Assembly (NCBI GenBank): GCA_017433245.1
Contig: JAFRHO010000012.1
Coordinates: forward strand, 1-39,013
Source of the DNA: Candidatus Saccharimonadota bacterium
Lineage (GTDB): Bacteria; Patescibacteriota; Saccharimonadia; Saccharimonadales; Saccharimonadaceae
Reading direction: 5' to 3'
DNA length: 39,013 nucleotides
Shown: positions 24,085 through 31,599 of the stretch, one piece after another
Layout of the letters: every line of letters starts with the position of its first letter
Numbering within the stretch: position 1 is the stretch's first letter
Notes under the pieces: model-generated
What the model saw: only the letters and a program-made list of their open reading frames with translations
Database searches by the model: none
Told to the model about the DNA's origin: nothing
Made by a program: the position numbers and the translations under genes

Positions 24085-26253
24085 ATGGTAAATACGATCG
24101 TATATGTCTTGTCGTTTGTGATTATCGCTATTGCCTTCTGTTTAATCCGTAGAAACTTCGTGGATCTCAGAAAGCATGACGAAGGAACTGATGAAATGAA
24201 AGATCTCGCCAGTATCATCCGTGACGGCGCGAATACTTTCATGGGACGTGAATATCGAGTAATCATACCCACAGTTTTTTTCTTTGCGGTATTGTACTCA
24301 CTATTCACAGAATCTTTTGCTGGCGTAGCATTACTCTTTGGCGCAGCACTCAATATGACTGCTGTTGAAATAGGCATGCGAGCCGGTACATATGGCAACG
24401 TCAGAACCACAAATGCCGCAAGAGTCACCAAGGCACTCAGTCGTACCATGCGAATTGCATTGCTCGGTGGAAGTGTCAGTGGCTTTGCAGTACCGGCATT
24501 TGGCCTGTTCGGATTTCTCATCGTGTGGATCCTTTCAGGTGGCGCACAGGCAAACGCAATCAGTAGTGGTTTGCTTGGATTAAATACTTGTAACCCCATT
24601 GCCATGAGACTCGGCTGTTATTCACTGGGATTTTCCCTAGTGGGTATGTTTAACCGTGTTGCGGGTGGCAACTACACTAAGGCTGCTGATATTTCGGCCG
24701 ACATCGTGGGCAAAAACGTCCATAATATGCCGGAGGATGACTCCAGGATGCCTAACACCGTTGCTGACTTTATCGGCGACTGTGTCAATGATATCGCTGG
24801 TAATATCTCAGACTTAGCAGAAAGCTTTGTTGCAACTCCTACAGCCTGTATCCTAATTTCAATGCAGATTTTCAAGGACAACCCTGTAGCTCTGTCAGCG
24901 GCATGTATCTTCCCGTTCATTATTTCGGCTGGAGGGTTACTGAGCAGCTTAATCGGTGTTTCGTCTGTCATTTTTGCGAATCGCAAGAAGGTCAAGACGG
25001 GTGCCAACGGCCAACAAGAAATAGTTTCTCGTGAAATCCAAGATCCTGCCCTCGAACTCGATATGGCAACATATCTGTCAGCCGGCATGGTCTTTATCAT
25101 CGGATTGGTGGGCGCACGTTGGGTATTCAGTAAAACACCTGAGTTGTCCGCGTTCAATTTCCGCTACGGTTGGATTTCACCCTGGATTGCATCAGTGCTC
25201 GGAGTTATCAGCTCAGTAGCAGTCGGCAAAATCACAGAGTACTATACCAGTATGAAATATGGCCCAGTACAGAAGCTTAAGACCATGGCTTTCGAAGGCG
25301 ATTCATTTGTCGTCACCGAAGGTGATGCCATCGGATATCGTTCAACCCTTGGTCCGGTATTGGTCATCGGCGTCTCGATGATTATTGCTTACAGCCTTGC
25401 CGGTACTTATGGTATCGCTATTGCGGGTCTTGGCATGCTGAGTTTTGTAGGTACCACAGTATCAATTGATGCTTTTGGACCTATCGCAGACAATGCAGGA
25501 GGCATCGCAGAAAGCTGTCACCTTGAGCCAGAAGTGCGTAAGATAACTGACCAGCTCGACGCAGTGGGTAACACCACAGCAGCAATCGGTAAAGGCAACG
25601 CCATTGGCTCAGCTGCATTCGCAACTGTATCGCTAATCATGGCATATGTCGAAAGCTATACGACTGGTGATATTGGGCTAATGTCCATCATTGTGCACCT
25701 CGTAGTTGGAATCATCGTTGGCGGTGCTCTGGTTATGTATTTCAGTGCAATGCTTACCGACAACACTATCGTTGCAGCTAAGCAACTTGCGGACGCTGGC
25801 GAAGAGCAGTTGAGAATTCCCGGCGTAATTGAGGGTACAGTAAAACCTGATTACACCAGCATCATCGAGTTGGCGGCCAATAATGCGCTCAGACACATGT
25901 TGGTTCCGTCTATCATGGCACTAGTAACACCGATTCTGTTTGGTTTCTCATTTGGACCAAACTTCGTACTCGGTATCCTAATCGGTGCAACAGCAGTAGC
26001 GGTTGGACTGGCGCTCTACAATGGTAACTCTGGCGGAGCATTTGATAATGCTAAGAAAGCCATTGAAATCGATAGAGCAAGCAACCCTGAAGATAGTTCG
26101 TTAGCTTTGGCCCACAAAGCTGCAGTTACGGGTGATACAGTAGGTGATACCAGAAAGGATGTGGTTGGTGTAGCGCTTGATATCTTCATCAAGACTATGT
26201 CGACCGTGTCTAATACACTGGCGAGTCTATTTGTATCATTCCACCTATTCTAA
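24085..26253 (+). CDS. hppA: Membrane-bound ion-pumping pyrophosphatase, K+-dependent, probably Na+-type
   Basis: 722 residues, full length for the M-PPase family with ~16 helices. It couples pyrophosphate hydrolysis to Na+ or H+ export. The substrate loop is KAADISADIVGKN with EDDSRMPN and DFIGDCVNDIAGNISD; the C-terminal acidic site is GDTVGDTRKD. GNTTAAIGKG carries Ala499 and Gly502 at the positions that are Lys and Thr in K+-independent enzymes, so this is the K+-dependent class. Glu246 in DLAESF sits where Na+-pumping enzymes place their gating Glu. It has a perfect AAGGAGG site and GC-richer codons than the genes on its left. A strong terminator follows. Confidence 0.93.
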   Translation: MVNTIVYVLSFVIIAIAFCLIRRNFVDLRKHDEGTDEMKDLASIIRDGANTFMGREYRVIIPTVFFFAVLYSLFTESFAGVALLFGAALNMTAVEIGMRAGTYGNVRTTNAARVTKALSRTMRIALLGGSVSGFAVPAFGLFGFLIVWILSGGAQANAISSGLLGLNTCNPIAMRLGCYSLGFSLVGMFNRVAGGNYTKAADISADIVGKNVHNMPEDDSRMPNTVADFIGDCVNDIAGNISDLAESFVATPTACILISMQIFKDNPVALSAACIFPFIISAGGLLSSLIGVSSVIFANRKKVKTGANGQQEIVSREIQDPALELDMATYLSAGMVFIIGLVGARWVFSKTPELSAFNFRYGWISPWIASVLGVISSVAVGKITEYYTSMKYGPVQKLKTMAFEGDSFVVTEGDAIGYRSTLGPVLVIGVSMIIAYSLAGTYGIAIAGLGMLSFVGTTVSIDAFGPIADNAGGIAESCHLEPEVRKITDQLDAVGNTTAAIGKGNAIGSAAFATVSLIMAYVESYTTGDIGLMSIIVHLVVGIIVGGALVMYFSAMLTDNTIVAAKQLADAGEEQLRIPGVIEGTVKPDYTSIIELAANNALRHMLVPSIMALVTPILFGFSFGPNFVLGILIGATAVAVGLALYNGNSGGAFDNAKKAIEIDRASNPEDSSLALAHKAAVTGDTVGDTRKDVVGVALDIFIKTMSTVSNTLASLFVSFHLF

Positions 26254-26258
26254 TCTGT

Positions 26259-26288
26259 GCCCCTGGCTATCATAGTCAGGGGCTTTTT
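26259..26288 (+). terminator. Pyrophosphatase terminator
   Basis: Long stem GCCCCTG/CAGGGGC with further pairs inside (loop near 26270-26272), then TTTTT. Confidence 0.9.
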
Positions 26289-26297
26289 AATGCTTAG

Positions 26298-26323
26298 AAA
26301 AGGCCCTCGTCAGAGGGCCTTTT
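26298..26323. terminator. Second, bidirectional terminator
   Basis: Perfect 11-bp stem AAAAGGCCCTC/GAGGGCCTTTT with a 4-nt loop, just past the stop of the minus-strand flavoprotein gene. Confidence 0.9.
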
Positions 26324-26324
26324 G

Positions 26325-27398
26325 TTAGTAACGTGTTTCCAGATACTTTTTATAATACAACGCAATTGCTACGTCGAAGTTCTCACCAAGCACAATTTCA
26401 CCATGTAGTTTCATGATGGCGAAATAACGCAGTTTGAGCATATCATAAATCTTATGCGCCTCATCCCACTTTCCGTATGACAAATACTCGTCGCTGAGAT
26501 AAGGTGTCATAAGAGGAGAGTAAGTGATATCCCGGCAATGACCGTGAATAACGACATTGACCTGCGGGAACATATCGAAGATATCGAGAATCAGTGGAGC
26601 TTCAGACGATGGCTCACTAGCGCCATTCCAACGCACTACCCTGTCTTCATGCCCCAAGATAACGGTAAGATCTTCCCGCCCCAGATTGCCAAGATATGCT
26701 CCGGTACGCGTTATGATGATTTTTGAATCTTCAGTACGCATCGCCAAGCATCCGGCTGTAGCATTGGTGTAGTCATTCTGCTGCAAGAAGCTACCGCACT
26801 GATTAAACAGGGGGTAAGCTTTTGCAATCAAAGCTCTACATTCGTCATCGTCACCATCTCTACGATTAAGATAACGCAGGGTTTTATATCTATGGCAGAT
26901 TGAATCGAAAACCTTTGCCCACGGTGCCATCGTAATCTTAGCGAGTTCACAGTCTTCATAAACATATTCCGGCCAGATAATTTCCGCCCCAAAACTAGTG
27001 ATTGTCTGACGATGAGACGCCGTAACGGGATGTAACCAATACTGTTCACCCATTGACGGTGCAATGATGACCGGTTTCTTTTTGCCAATAGCAGCATGCA
27101 CGATTGACATAGGATAGTTATCCGCTATGCCCGTCGCAATTTTGGAAAAAGTATTGAAGGTACAAGGTGCCACTACTACAATATCTTCCTCCGGAATCTG
27201 CATATTGCCATTTGAAGTACGTCGAATGACAACGTCATCGGGTATTGTTTGCGCATCAAGCAACGGTTCTGCGGCGGCAGTAGGCATCAGAATAATATCT
27301 CTTACATGTGCCTCTTTTAACATATTTAAGAAAACCGCCACCGTCGTAGTTCTATGTGCTCCAGTAACAATGCAGTAAATCGTTTTACCTCTTAACAT
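26325..27398 (-). CDS. Flavoprotein (HFCD/PPC decarboxylase-like) fused to class II aldolase domain
   Basis: 357 residues from ATG 27398, which has AGGGGG 8 nt upstream; an in-frame GTG at 27407 overlaps that site. Residues ~1-165 are a flavoprotein domain: GKTIYCIVTGAHRTTTVAVF, VVAPCTFNTFSKIATGIAD and IIAPSMGEQYWLHP. These occupy the PASANT and PxMNxxMW motif positions of flavin-dependent Cys decarboxylases but differ from both. Residues ~195-345 resemble class II aldolase/adducin: NATAGCLAMR, IIITRTGAYLGNL, EPSSEAPL (E266), VVIHGHCRD (H285, H287) and KLHGEIVLGEN, retaining candidate metal ligands. I know of no standard enzyme with this pair of domains. It ends an operon with two methyltransferases. 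Confidence 0.7.
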   Translation of the reverse strand: MLRGKTIYCIVTGAHRTTTVAVFLNMLKEAHVRDIILMPTAAAEPLLDAQTIPDDVVIRRTSNGNMQIPEEDIVVVAPCTFNTFSKIATGIADNYPMSIVHAAIGKKKPVIIAPSMGEQYWLHPVTASHRQTITSFGAEIIWPEYVYEDCELAKITMAPWAKVFDSICHRYKTLRYLNRRDGDDDECRALIAKAYPLFNQCGSFLQQNDYTNATAGCLAMRTEDSKIIITRTGAYLGNLGREDLTVILGHEDRVVRWNGASEPSSEAPLILDIFDMFPQVNVVIHGHCRDITYSPLMTPYLSDEYLSYGKWDEAHKIYDMLKLRYFAIMKLHGEIVLGENFDVAIALYYKKYLETRY

Positions 27399-27421
27399 TC
27401 CTATCACCCCCTATTTTGTCT

Positions 27422-27892
27422 CTAGTAATGATAACGGCGATACAGTTCATATGCCATCGCCGAGACGGCAACCGGCAACGTCAAGAAATCCACCTTGGTT
27501 TTGTCCATCGGCAACTTCACAACGTCATCCAACATTGCCTGTTTAGCTCGTGTCAAGCCCGAAGACTCAGTACCAAATACAATCACTACATCCATATTCA
27601 TCGGCAAATCAATATCGTAAAAAACTTTCGACGCCTCACCTGAAGTACCAATCAGGAACTTCCCCTTGGCCTGAAGATCATTTACGGCTTCTTCAAAAGT
27701 GGCGTAGTGTATCGCCTTAAAACCATCAGGAATATTCCATGAGCGTACCTTAGAATGTACCTTTGGTATATCAAAGGATAATGAATTGCCGGCAGTATAG
27801 ACAACGGCATCAATCGACTGCGCAATCTGCACAATGTGAGCCATATCGTATGGCGCCCGTAGTGCATCAAACAACAACTCAACTTTTCTCAT
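27422..27892 (-). CDS. SPOUT-class (TrmH/SpoU-like) RNA methyltransferase
   Basis: 156 residues, the size of minimal TrmL-type enzymes. The SAM-binding knot is visible in VVIVFGTESSGLTRAKQAML and LPVAVSAMAYELYRR; usual SLNxSVA is TLPVAVS here. Family members 2'-O-methylate tRNA or rRNA. The N-terminal half is diverged and the catalytic Arg of the family is not certain. It is tightly packed, with Shine-Dalgarno AAAAGGAG at the end of the upstream methyltransferase gene and 1 nt between genes, so it is part of the island operon rather than a stand-alone tRNA gene. Confidence 0.75.
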   Translation of the reverse strand: MRKVELLFDALRAPYDMAHIVQIAQSIDAVVYTAGNSLSFDIPKVHSKVRSWNIPDGFKAIHYATFEEAVNDLQAKGKFLIGTSGEASKVFYDIDLPMNMDVVIVFGTESSGLTRAKQAMLDDVVKLPMDKTKVDFLTLPVAVSAMAYELYRRYHY

Positions 27893-27893
27893 A

Positions 27894-28607
27894 TTAAAAC
27901 TCCTTTTTACATACCATTATGAATGGGTCAGAGCTCACCGTAGCATCACGACAAGACTCAATTATCAGTTGCTCGTCCGCTTCTCCAAAATCTTGAATCA
28001 GCGGGAAGCTCCGTACAATCGTCACAATATCTTCCGCAGAATCATACTTTCTAGTAAAAAGATAGCTGTTAAGACGAATTACGGATAAGCCAGCGTCTTC
28101 TGCCATGCGTTTATAGTACTCGGGTTCACGCTGTCGTATCACTCGACCAGGAAATAGTTTCGTGACTTCGCAGAGTCCTTTGCCAGTACCATACTCACGA
28201 AAGACAAAAACGCCGCCATGCTTGAGTACACGGTAAACTTCCCTCATATTGATACGAGTTACATTCTTAGCCGTTACGACTTCAAATGTCTCGTCCCGGA
28301 AAGGTAGACGTTCCGCACTGCCACGTACGATATCAGCATAGTCGCCTAATTCTTCCGAAGCAGCTTTGACCATTTCAGCTGAATTATCGACGCCGTAGAA
28401 TTCCAAGGCAAGATCATGATTCCGCCTTATGAGTTCTTTCAGTACATATCCATTTCCGGTGCCAATGTCAAGAATCCGATATCCTTTATACAGATACCAA
28501 GCAATTTCATGAAAAAAGCGTTCGTTGATGTCTAAGTCCTGGATGGGCTTAAAACAGGTTACTCGTTCTCTTGTTGCTATTACCGAATCGTCATAATTAA
28601 AGCACAT
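27894..28607 (-). CDS. Class I SAM-dependent methyltransferase
   Basis: 237 residues. Motif I is RILDIGTGNGYVLKEL, the acidic ribose contact is YGVDNSAEMV, and ERLPFRDETFEVVTAKNV and YRVLKHGGVFVFREYG give motifs III-IV of the type 11/25 fold. The C-terminal ~80 residues should bind the substrate; it cannot be named. The start has a G-rich Shine-Dalgarno (AAAGGGGGA). It is first in the minus-strand operon (methyltransferase, SPOUT, flavoprotein-aldolase) and is divergent from another methyltransferase. Confidence 0.82.
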   Translation of the reverse strand: MCFNYDDSVIATRERVTCFKPIQDLDINERFFHEIAWYLYKGYRILDIGTGNGYVLKELIRRNHDLALEFYGVDNSAEMVKAASEELGDYADIVRGSAERLPFRDETFEVVTAKNVTRINMREVYRVLKHGGVFVFREYGTGKGLCEVTKLFPGRVIRQREPEYYKRMAEDAGLSVIRLNSYLFTRKYDSAEDIVTIVRSFPLIQDFGEADEQLIIESCRDATVSSDPFIMVCKKEF

Positions 28608-28631
28608 AGTATTCCCCCTTTCAGAAACACG

Positions 28632-28684
28632 CTTAACTATTAAAGAACTATTAAGAACAAACTTAACTACTTATAAGTATAACA
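28632..28684 (-). promoter_or_regulatory. Minus-strand island promoter with repeated elements
   Basis: TGTTATACT (28676-28684) is an extended -10 on the minus strand. Around it CTTAACTA occurs at 28632 and 28661, and AACTATTAA occurs twice in 28634-28656, candidate operator half-sites. Confidence 0.45.
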
Positions 28685-28710
28685 TATCTAACCATAATTA
28701 TCAACTAATA

Positions 28711-28739
28711 TTGCGGTTTCGGCAAACATATGTTAAAAT
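28711..28739 (+). promoter_or_regulatory. Plus-strand island promoter
   Basis: TTGCGG (28711-28716), 17-bp spacer, TGT-TAAAAT (hexamer 28734-28739). The leader of ~44 nt holds Shine-Dalgarno AAAGGGGG before the methyltransferase ATG at 28790. Confidence 0.6.
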
Positions 28740-28789
28740 ACAGATAATCCAAAGGATGTACCTTAACACTGCAGAAAGGGGGTGTTTAA

Positions 28790-29488
28790 ATGGATAAGGT
28801 GATGCAAGATTTATGGTTGTTTGACTATAATGATAGTGAAGCTTATGATAGATTTAGCCAATGTGAAGATCCTAATAACCTAATCACTCGTTATATCGAG
28901 GGAAAGTATGATCTTCATGATAAAAACGTGCTTGAAATCGGTGCTGGTAGCGGGAAATTTACCCATTTCCTAGCCCACTCGTGTAGAAAACTTTATGTCG
29001 TAGAACGTAGTGCTAATCTCATGGCCCTTAACCAGGCAAGAAATAAACGCTCAAATATCCAGTTTATCCTATCCGATGTCAAAGCATTGGATTTACCGGA
29101 GCATTCTATCGACGTCGTTTTCGGTGGCTGGAGTATGACTTCAATGCGAGATGATTTTCCGGGTGTGTTTCGAGTCTTAAATAAAGTACTAAAACCCGAT
29201 GGCAAAATCATCTTAGTTGAAAACGCTGGCGCAGACGAGTTCAGTCACATTACAGGCATCGAGTCATTGAGCGCCGAGATGCAGAAGTACTACCACAGAA
29301 TTGGGTTTTATACCGAAGTCGTGATTATCACAACTATCAATCTACCCGATGCCGAAACTTTCTATCGTGCATTTCCAAACCAAAGTAGTAAAAAGCTTGA
29401 TTCACTGAGAATCAGACACGACATTACAATCCTGACGGCGAATGCCAAGAATCTACCAAAGGGGGATAAGTGTTATGAAAATTGTTGA
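28790..29488 (+). CDS. Class I SAM-dependent methyltransferase
   Basis: 232 residues. Motif I NVLEIGAGSGKFTHFL, acidic loop VVERSANLMA, SIDVVFGGWSMTS, and VLKPDGKIILVENAG fit the type 11 fold. It differs from the divergent methyltransferase across the promoter, so they are not recent copies. The C-terminus (CYENC) overlaps the radical SAM gene by 14 nt and supplies its Shine-Dalgarno. Substrate unknown; the operon pairing suggests that it methylates the product or a precursor of the radical SAM reaction. Confidence 0.82.
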   Translation: MDKVMQDLWLFDYNDSEAYDRFSQCEDPNNLITRYIEGKYDLHDKNVLEIGAGSGKFTHFLAHSCRKLYVVERSANLMALNQARNKRSNIQFILSDVKALDLPEHSIDVVFGGWSMTSMRDDFPGVFRVLNKVLKPDGKIILVENAGADEFSHITGIESLSAEMQKYYHRIGFYTEVVIITTINLPDAETFYRAFPNQSSKKLDSLRIRHDITILTANAKNLPKGDKCYENC

Positions 29489-30380
29489 AAAGAAACCCGG
29501 CCATGACGAAAAACTGGCCAAGCTGCAAGTGCATCTGAGCAATCCGCTCTCATTGTGTTGGCAGGTCTCCAAGAAATGCAACTATCATTGTCCATTTTGC
29601 CTAAGTGGCGAACAGGATGAGAATGAGCTGCCACTAGATAAGATGAAACAGATAGTGGACATCTTAGCGGAAAACAACCTGGTCCGGATTGATTTCACCG
29701 GAGGTGAACCATTCTTACGTCCAGATTTTCTGGAGATACTGACCTATGCATCCAATAAAGGAATTGAAACCTTAGTCACTTCAAATGGTTCGATTTGGAG
29801 CGAGAGGATTGCTAAGACTCTGCTCGAGACCAACACTCTGCTCCTGATCTCACTTGACGGCAACTCTGTCACGCACGATAAGTCGCGTGGGCCAAGGGCA
29901 TTTGCTCGGGCCGTAGCCAATATCAACCGGTACCGTGATGCTGGAGTACCAATTCGAGTTAATTTCTTGGTGCGGAGAGACAATCTTAATCAGATTGATT
30001 ATATCTACGATCTGGTCAAAGGTCTCGGCGTAGAGAGGCTTTTCTATATCCTGATTGCGCCACAAGGTAAAGCATATCAGAACGATGAGCTTCTGCTTAC
30101 AGACGAAGAACGTCAATACTACCTGGAACTACTCCGGAAAAAGAAGCTCGCCTCGGGAGACAATCCTTTCATCACTATCCAGGACTACGCAACTAACTTG
30201 CATTCCTGCTTCCTGATCGATTCGCACGGTGATATCATCTCGCAGGGATACTCTCAAGATGACTGCGTCCGGGTCGGTAATATCCTCGAAGAGGGTTTGC
30301 AACAGTGCTGGAACAACCCTGTTTTTAATCACAAAGGGCATTTTCTGCAGTATGCGTACATGTTTGATTATTATATGTAA
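29475..30380 (+). CDS. Radical SAM enzyme with twitch/SPASM-like tail
   Basis: 301 residues from ATG 29475, chosen because AAAGGGGGA lies 8 nt upstream; an in-frame start at 29442 lacks one. The CX3CX2C cluster motif is KKCNYHCPFC (C35, C39, C42), followed by FTGGEPFLRPDF (SAM contact), LLISLDGNSVTHDKSRG and FYILIAPQGKAYQN. Near the end, HSCFLIDSHGDI, DDCVRVGNILEEGLQQCW looks like a shortened SPASM/twitch region with too few Cys for two extra clusters. Such enzymes modify peptides or small molecules. No precursor peptide gene is obvious beside it. Confidence 0.85.
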   Translation: MKIVEKKPGHDEKLAKLQVHLSNPLSLCWQVSKKCNYHCPFCLSGEQDENELPLDKMKQIVDILAENNLVRIDFTGGEPFLRPDFLEILTYASNKGIETLVTSNGSIWSERIAKTLLETNTLLLISLDGNSVTHDKSRGPRAFARAVANINRYRDAGVPIRVNFLVRRDNLNQIDYIYDLVKGLGVERLFYILIAPQGKAYQNDELLLTDEERQYYLELLRKKKLASGDNPFITIQDYATNLHSCFLIDSHGDIISQGYSQDDCVRVGNILEEGLQQCWNNPVFNHKGHFLQYAYMFDYYM

Positions 30381-30399
30381 TCTTGCATGTACTTCACCA

Positions 30400-30424
30400 A
30401 AGCCGAGGCTTATGCCTCGGCTTT
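30400..30424. terminator. Bidirectional terminator
   Basis: 10-bp stem AAGCCGAGGC/GCCTCGGCTT with a TTAT loop between the radical SAM gene (+) and the E2-like gene (-). Confidence 0.9.
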
Positions 30425-30425
30425 C

Positions 30426-31298
30426 TTAGCGTAATTCAGGCATTTCAACTTTTTCGCTGGCCGGCTTCTCGAGAAGTTCCGGGTGGGATAAAAGGTATTG
30501 AAGTACTTTGGCAGACTTGGCGAAGTAGTAACCATCTGCGATACGTTCGTCAAAATTCATACCCCACTCACAAATCTTACGTACCTCATGTTTTTTGCCA
30601 TTGATTATTTCCTCATCTTTTATTTCGCCCATTGTTAGAAGCGAAGATGAATTCCCGAAATCAGTGATATTATGGAAAATTGCACCGCAACCAATCGAAC
30701 CAAGGTTGGAAACGATCATAGTGCTATAGTATAAATTGTCTTTTGCAAGAGAACTGGGTAAAAAGCCTTTCTTATCGGTCCATTTCAGAACACCAATTAA
30801 TGGTACGCGCATAAAATTCGGTAGTTTCGCAAGTATATCGATGGCCGAATTAGCCCCTTCTTTGTTAACTTTATTAGCCTTCTTGTTCCGGAAAGCTTCA
30901 ACTTTTTTTCTGACTTTGTCACCAATGGTATAAATAGTATCGTCCTTTTCAATAGGAATCATTACCATCATTTCTTCTGAGTGATCATCGAAGCTTATTT
31001 TAGCGACAAAAGAAAGTACCACTTTCTCATGTTCCCACAAATGGCGGTCTGCGACAAAATGATTGAGTTTGGGGCGATTATAAACAGTTTTGCCAATTGC
31101 GGTTAAGAATGCATGGAAAAAAGTGACTTCTTCGCCAGCTGCCTTCTTCTTCTCAATATATTTGACCAGTTCGGTCAAATCCATCTTCTGGTTAATATAA
31201 ACATCACTAACGCTACGATGTGGTTTGAGATCAATACTAATCTGATTTAGACCCGATACACCTTTAACGCGGTGAGCACCACCATACCTTTTTGACAT
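30426..31298 (-). CDS. 2-oxoacid dehydrogenase E2-type acyltransferase domain, catalytic His lost
   Basis: 290 residues of CAT/E2 catalytic fold without a lipoyl or subunit-binding domain. Supporting blocks are TFFHAFLTAIGKTVYNRPKL, MIVSNLGSIGCGAIFHNITD and the C-terminal NFDERIADGYYFAKSAKVL. In active E2 and CAT the last block reads DHRxxDG with a catalytic His; here it is DER (E251). The protein may have a non-acyltransfer or altered role. No E1, E3 or lipoate genes are near. It has Shine-Dalgarno AGGAGG, and faces the radical SAM gene across a shared terminator. Confidence 0.75.
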   Translation of the reverse strand: MSKRYGGAHRVKGVSGLNQISIDLKPHRSVSDVYINQKMDLTELVKYIEKKKAAGEEVTFFHAFLTAIGKTVYNRPKLNHFVADRHLWEHEKVVLSFVAKISFDDHSEEMMVMIPIEKDDTIYTIGDKVRKKVEAFRNKKANKVNKEGANSAIDILAKLPNFMRVPLIGVLKWTDKKGFLPSSLAKDNLYYSTMIVSNLGSIGCGAIFHNITDFGNSSSLLTMGEIKDEEIINGKKHEVRKICEWGMNFDERIADGYYFAKSAKVLQYLLSHPELLEKPASEKVEMPELR

Positions 31299-31360
31299 AC
31301 TCCTCCTGTTATCTGAATTAATAATTATACTTAAAACTATAATAACACATTAAGCGAATA

Positions 31361-31390
31361 AAAAAATCCCGACAAGTTGTCGGGATTTTT
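31361..31390. terminator. Bidirectional terminator
   Basis: Near-perfect palindrome with TCCCGAC/GTCGGGA stem flanked by A6 and T5, downstream of tRNA-Gln on the minus strand. The 109 nt between it and the tRNA hold nothing I can identify. Confidence 0.85.
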
Positions 31391-31499
31391 AGCCGCGAGG
31401 ATATCATCGATGGAGTACTCCTTCAAGTACCGAATTGTGGAAGATTCCTCTTGGTCATCAAAAAACGATAAATCAAAGAGATTTTTTGTGAAACAAAAA

Positions 31500-31574
31500 T
31501 GGCTGGGGTGAAGGGATTCGAACCCCTGAATGGTGGGACCAGAACCCACTGCCTTACCACTTGGCGACACCCCA
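31500..31574 (-). tRNA. tRNA-Gln (CTG anticodon)
   Basis: 75 nt including encoded CCA. Acceptor TGGGGTG pairs with CACCCCA, then G and CCA. The D arm has GCCAAGTGGTAAGGC, the anticodon arm is GTGGG-TTCTGGT-CCCAC giving anticodon CTG, and the T arm contains GGTTCGAATCC. It is followed by a T-run. A TGATATAAT on the minus strand (31586-31594) gives a start about 5 nt before the mature 5' end. Confidence 0.95.
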
Positions 31575-31585
31575 GTGCAACATTA

Positions 31586-31594
31586 ATTATATCA
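31586..31594 (-). promoter_or_regulatory. tRNA-Gln promoter
   Basis: Extended -10 TGATATAAT; predicted start ~31579. Confidence 0.65.
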
Positions 31595-31599
31595 CAAGT

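Noticed and set aside
24057-24605. 182-aa minus-strand ORF
   Set aside because: Lies antisense to the clear membrane pyrophosphatase and has no family features.
31337-31570. 77-aa minus-strand ORF
   Set aside because: It runs through the tRNA-Gln gene and the terminator at 31361-31390 and has no ribosome-binding site.
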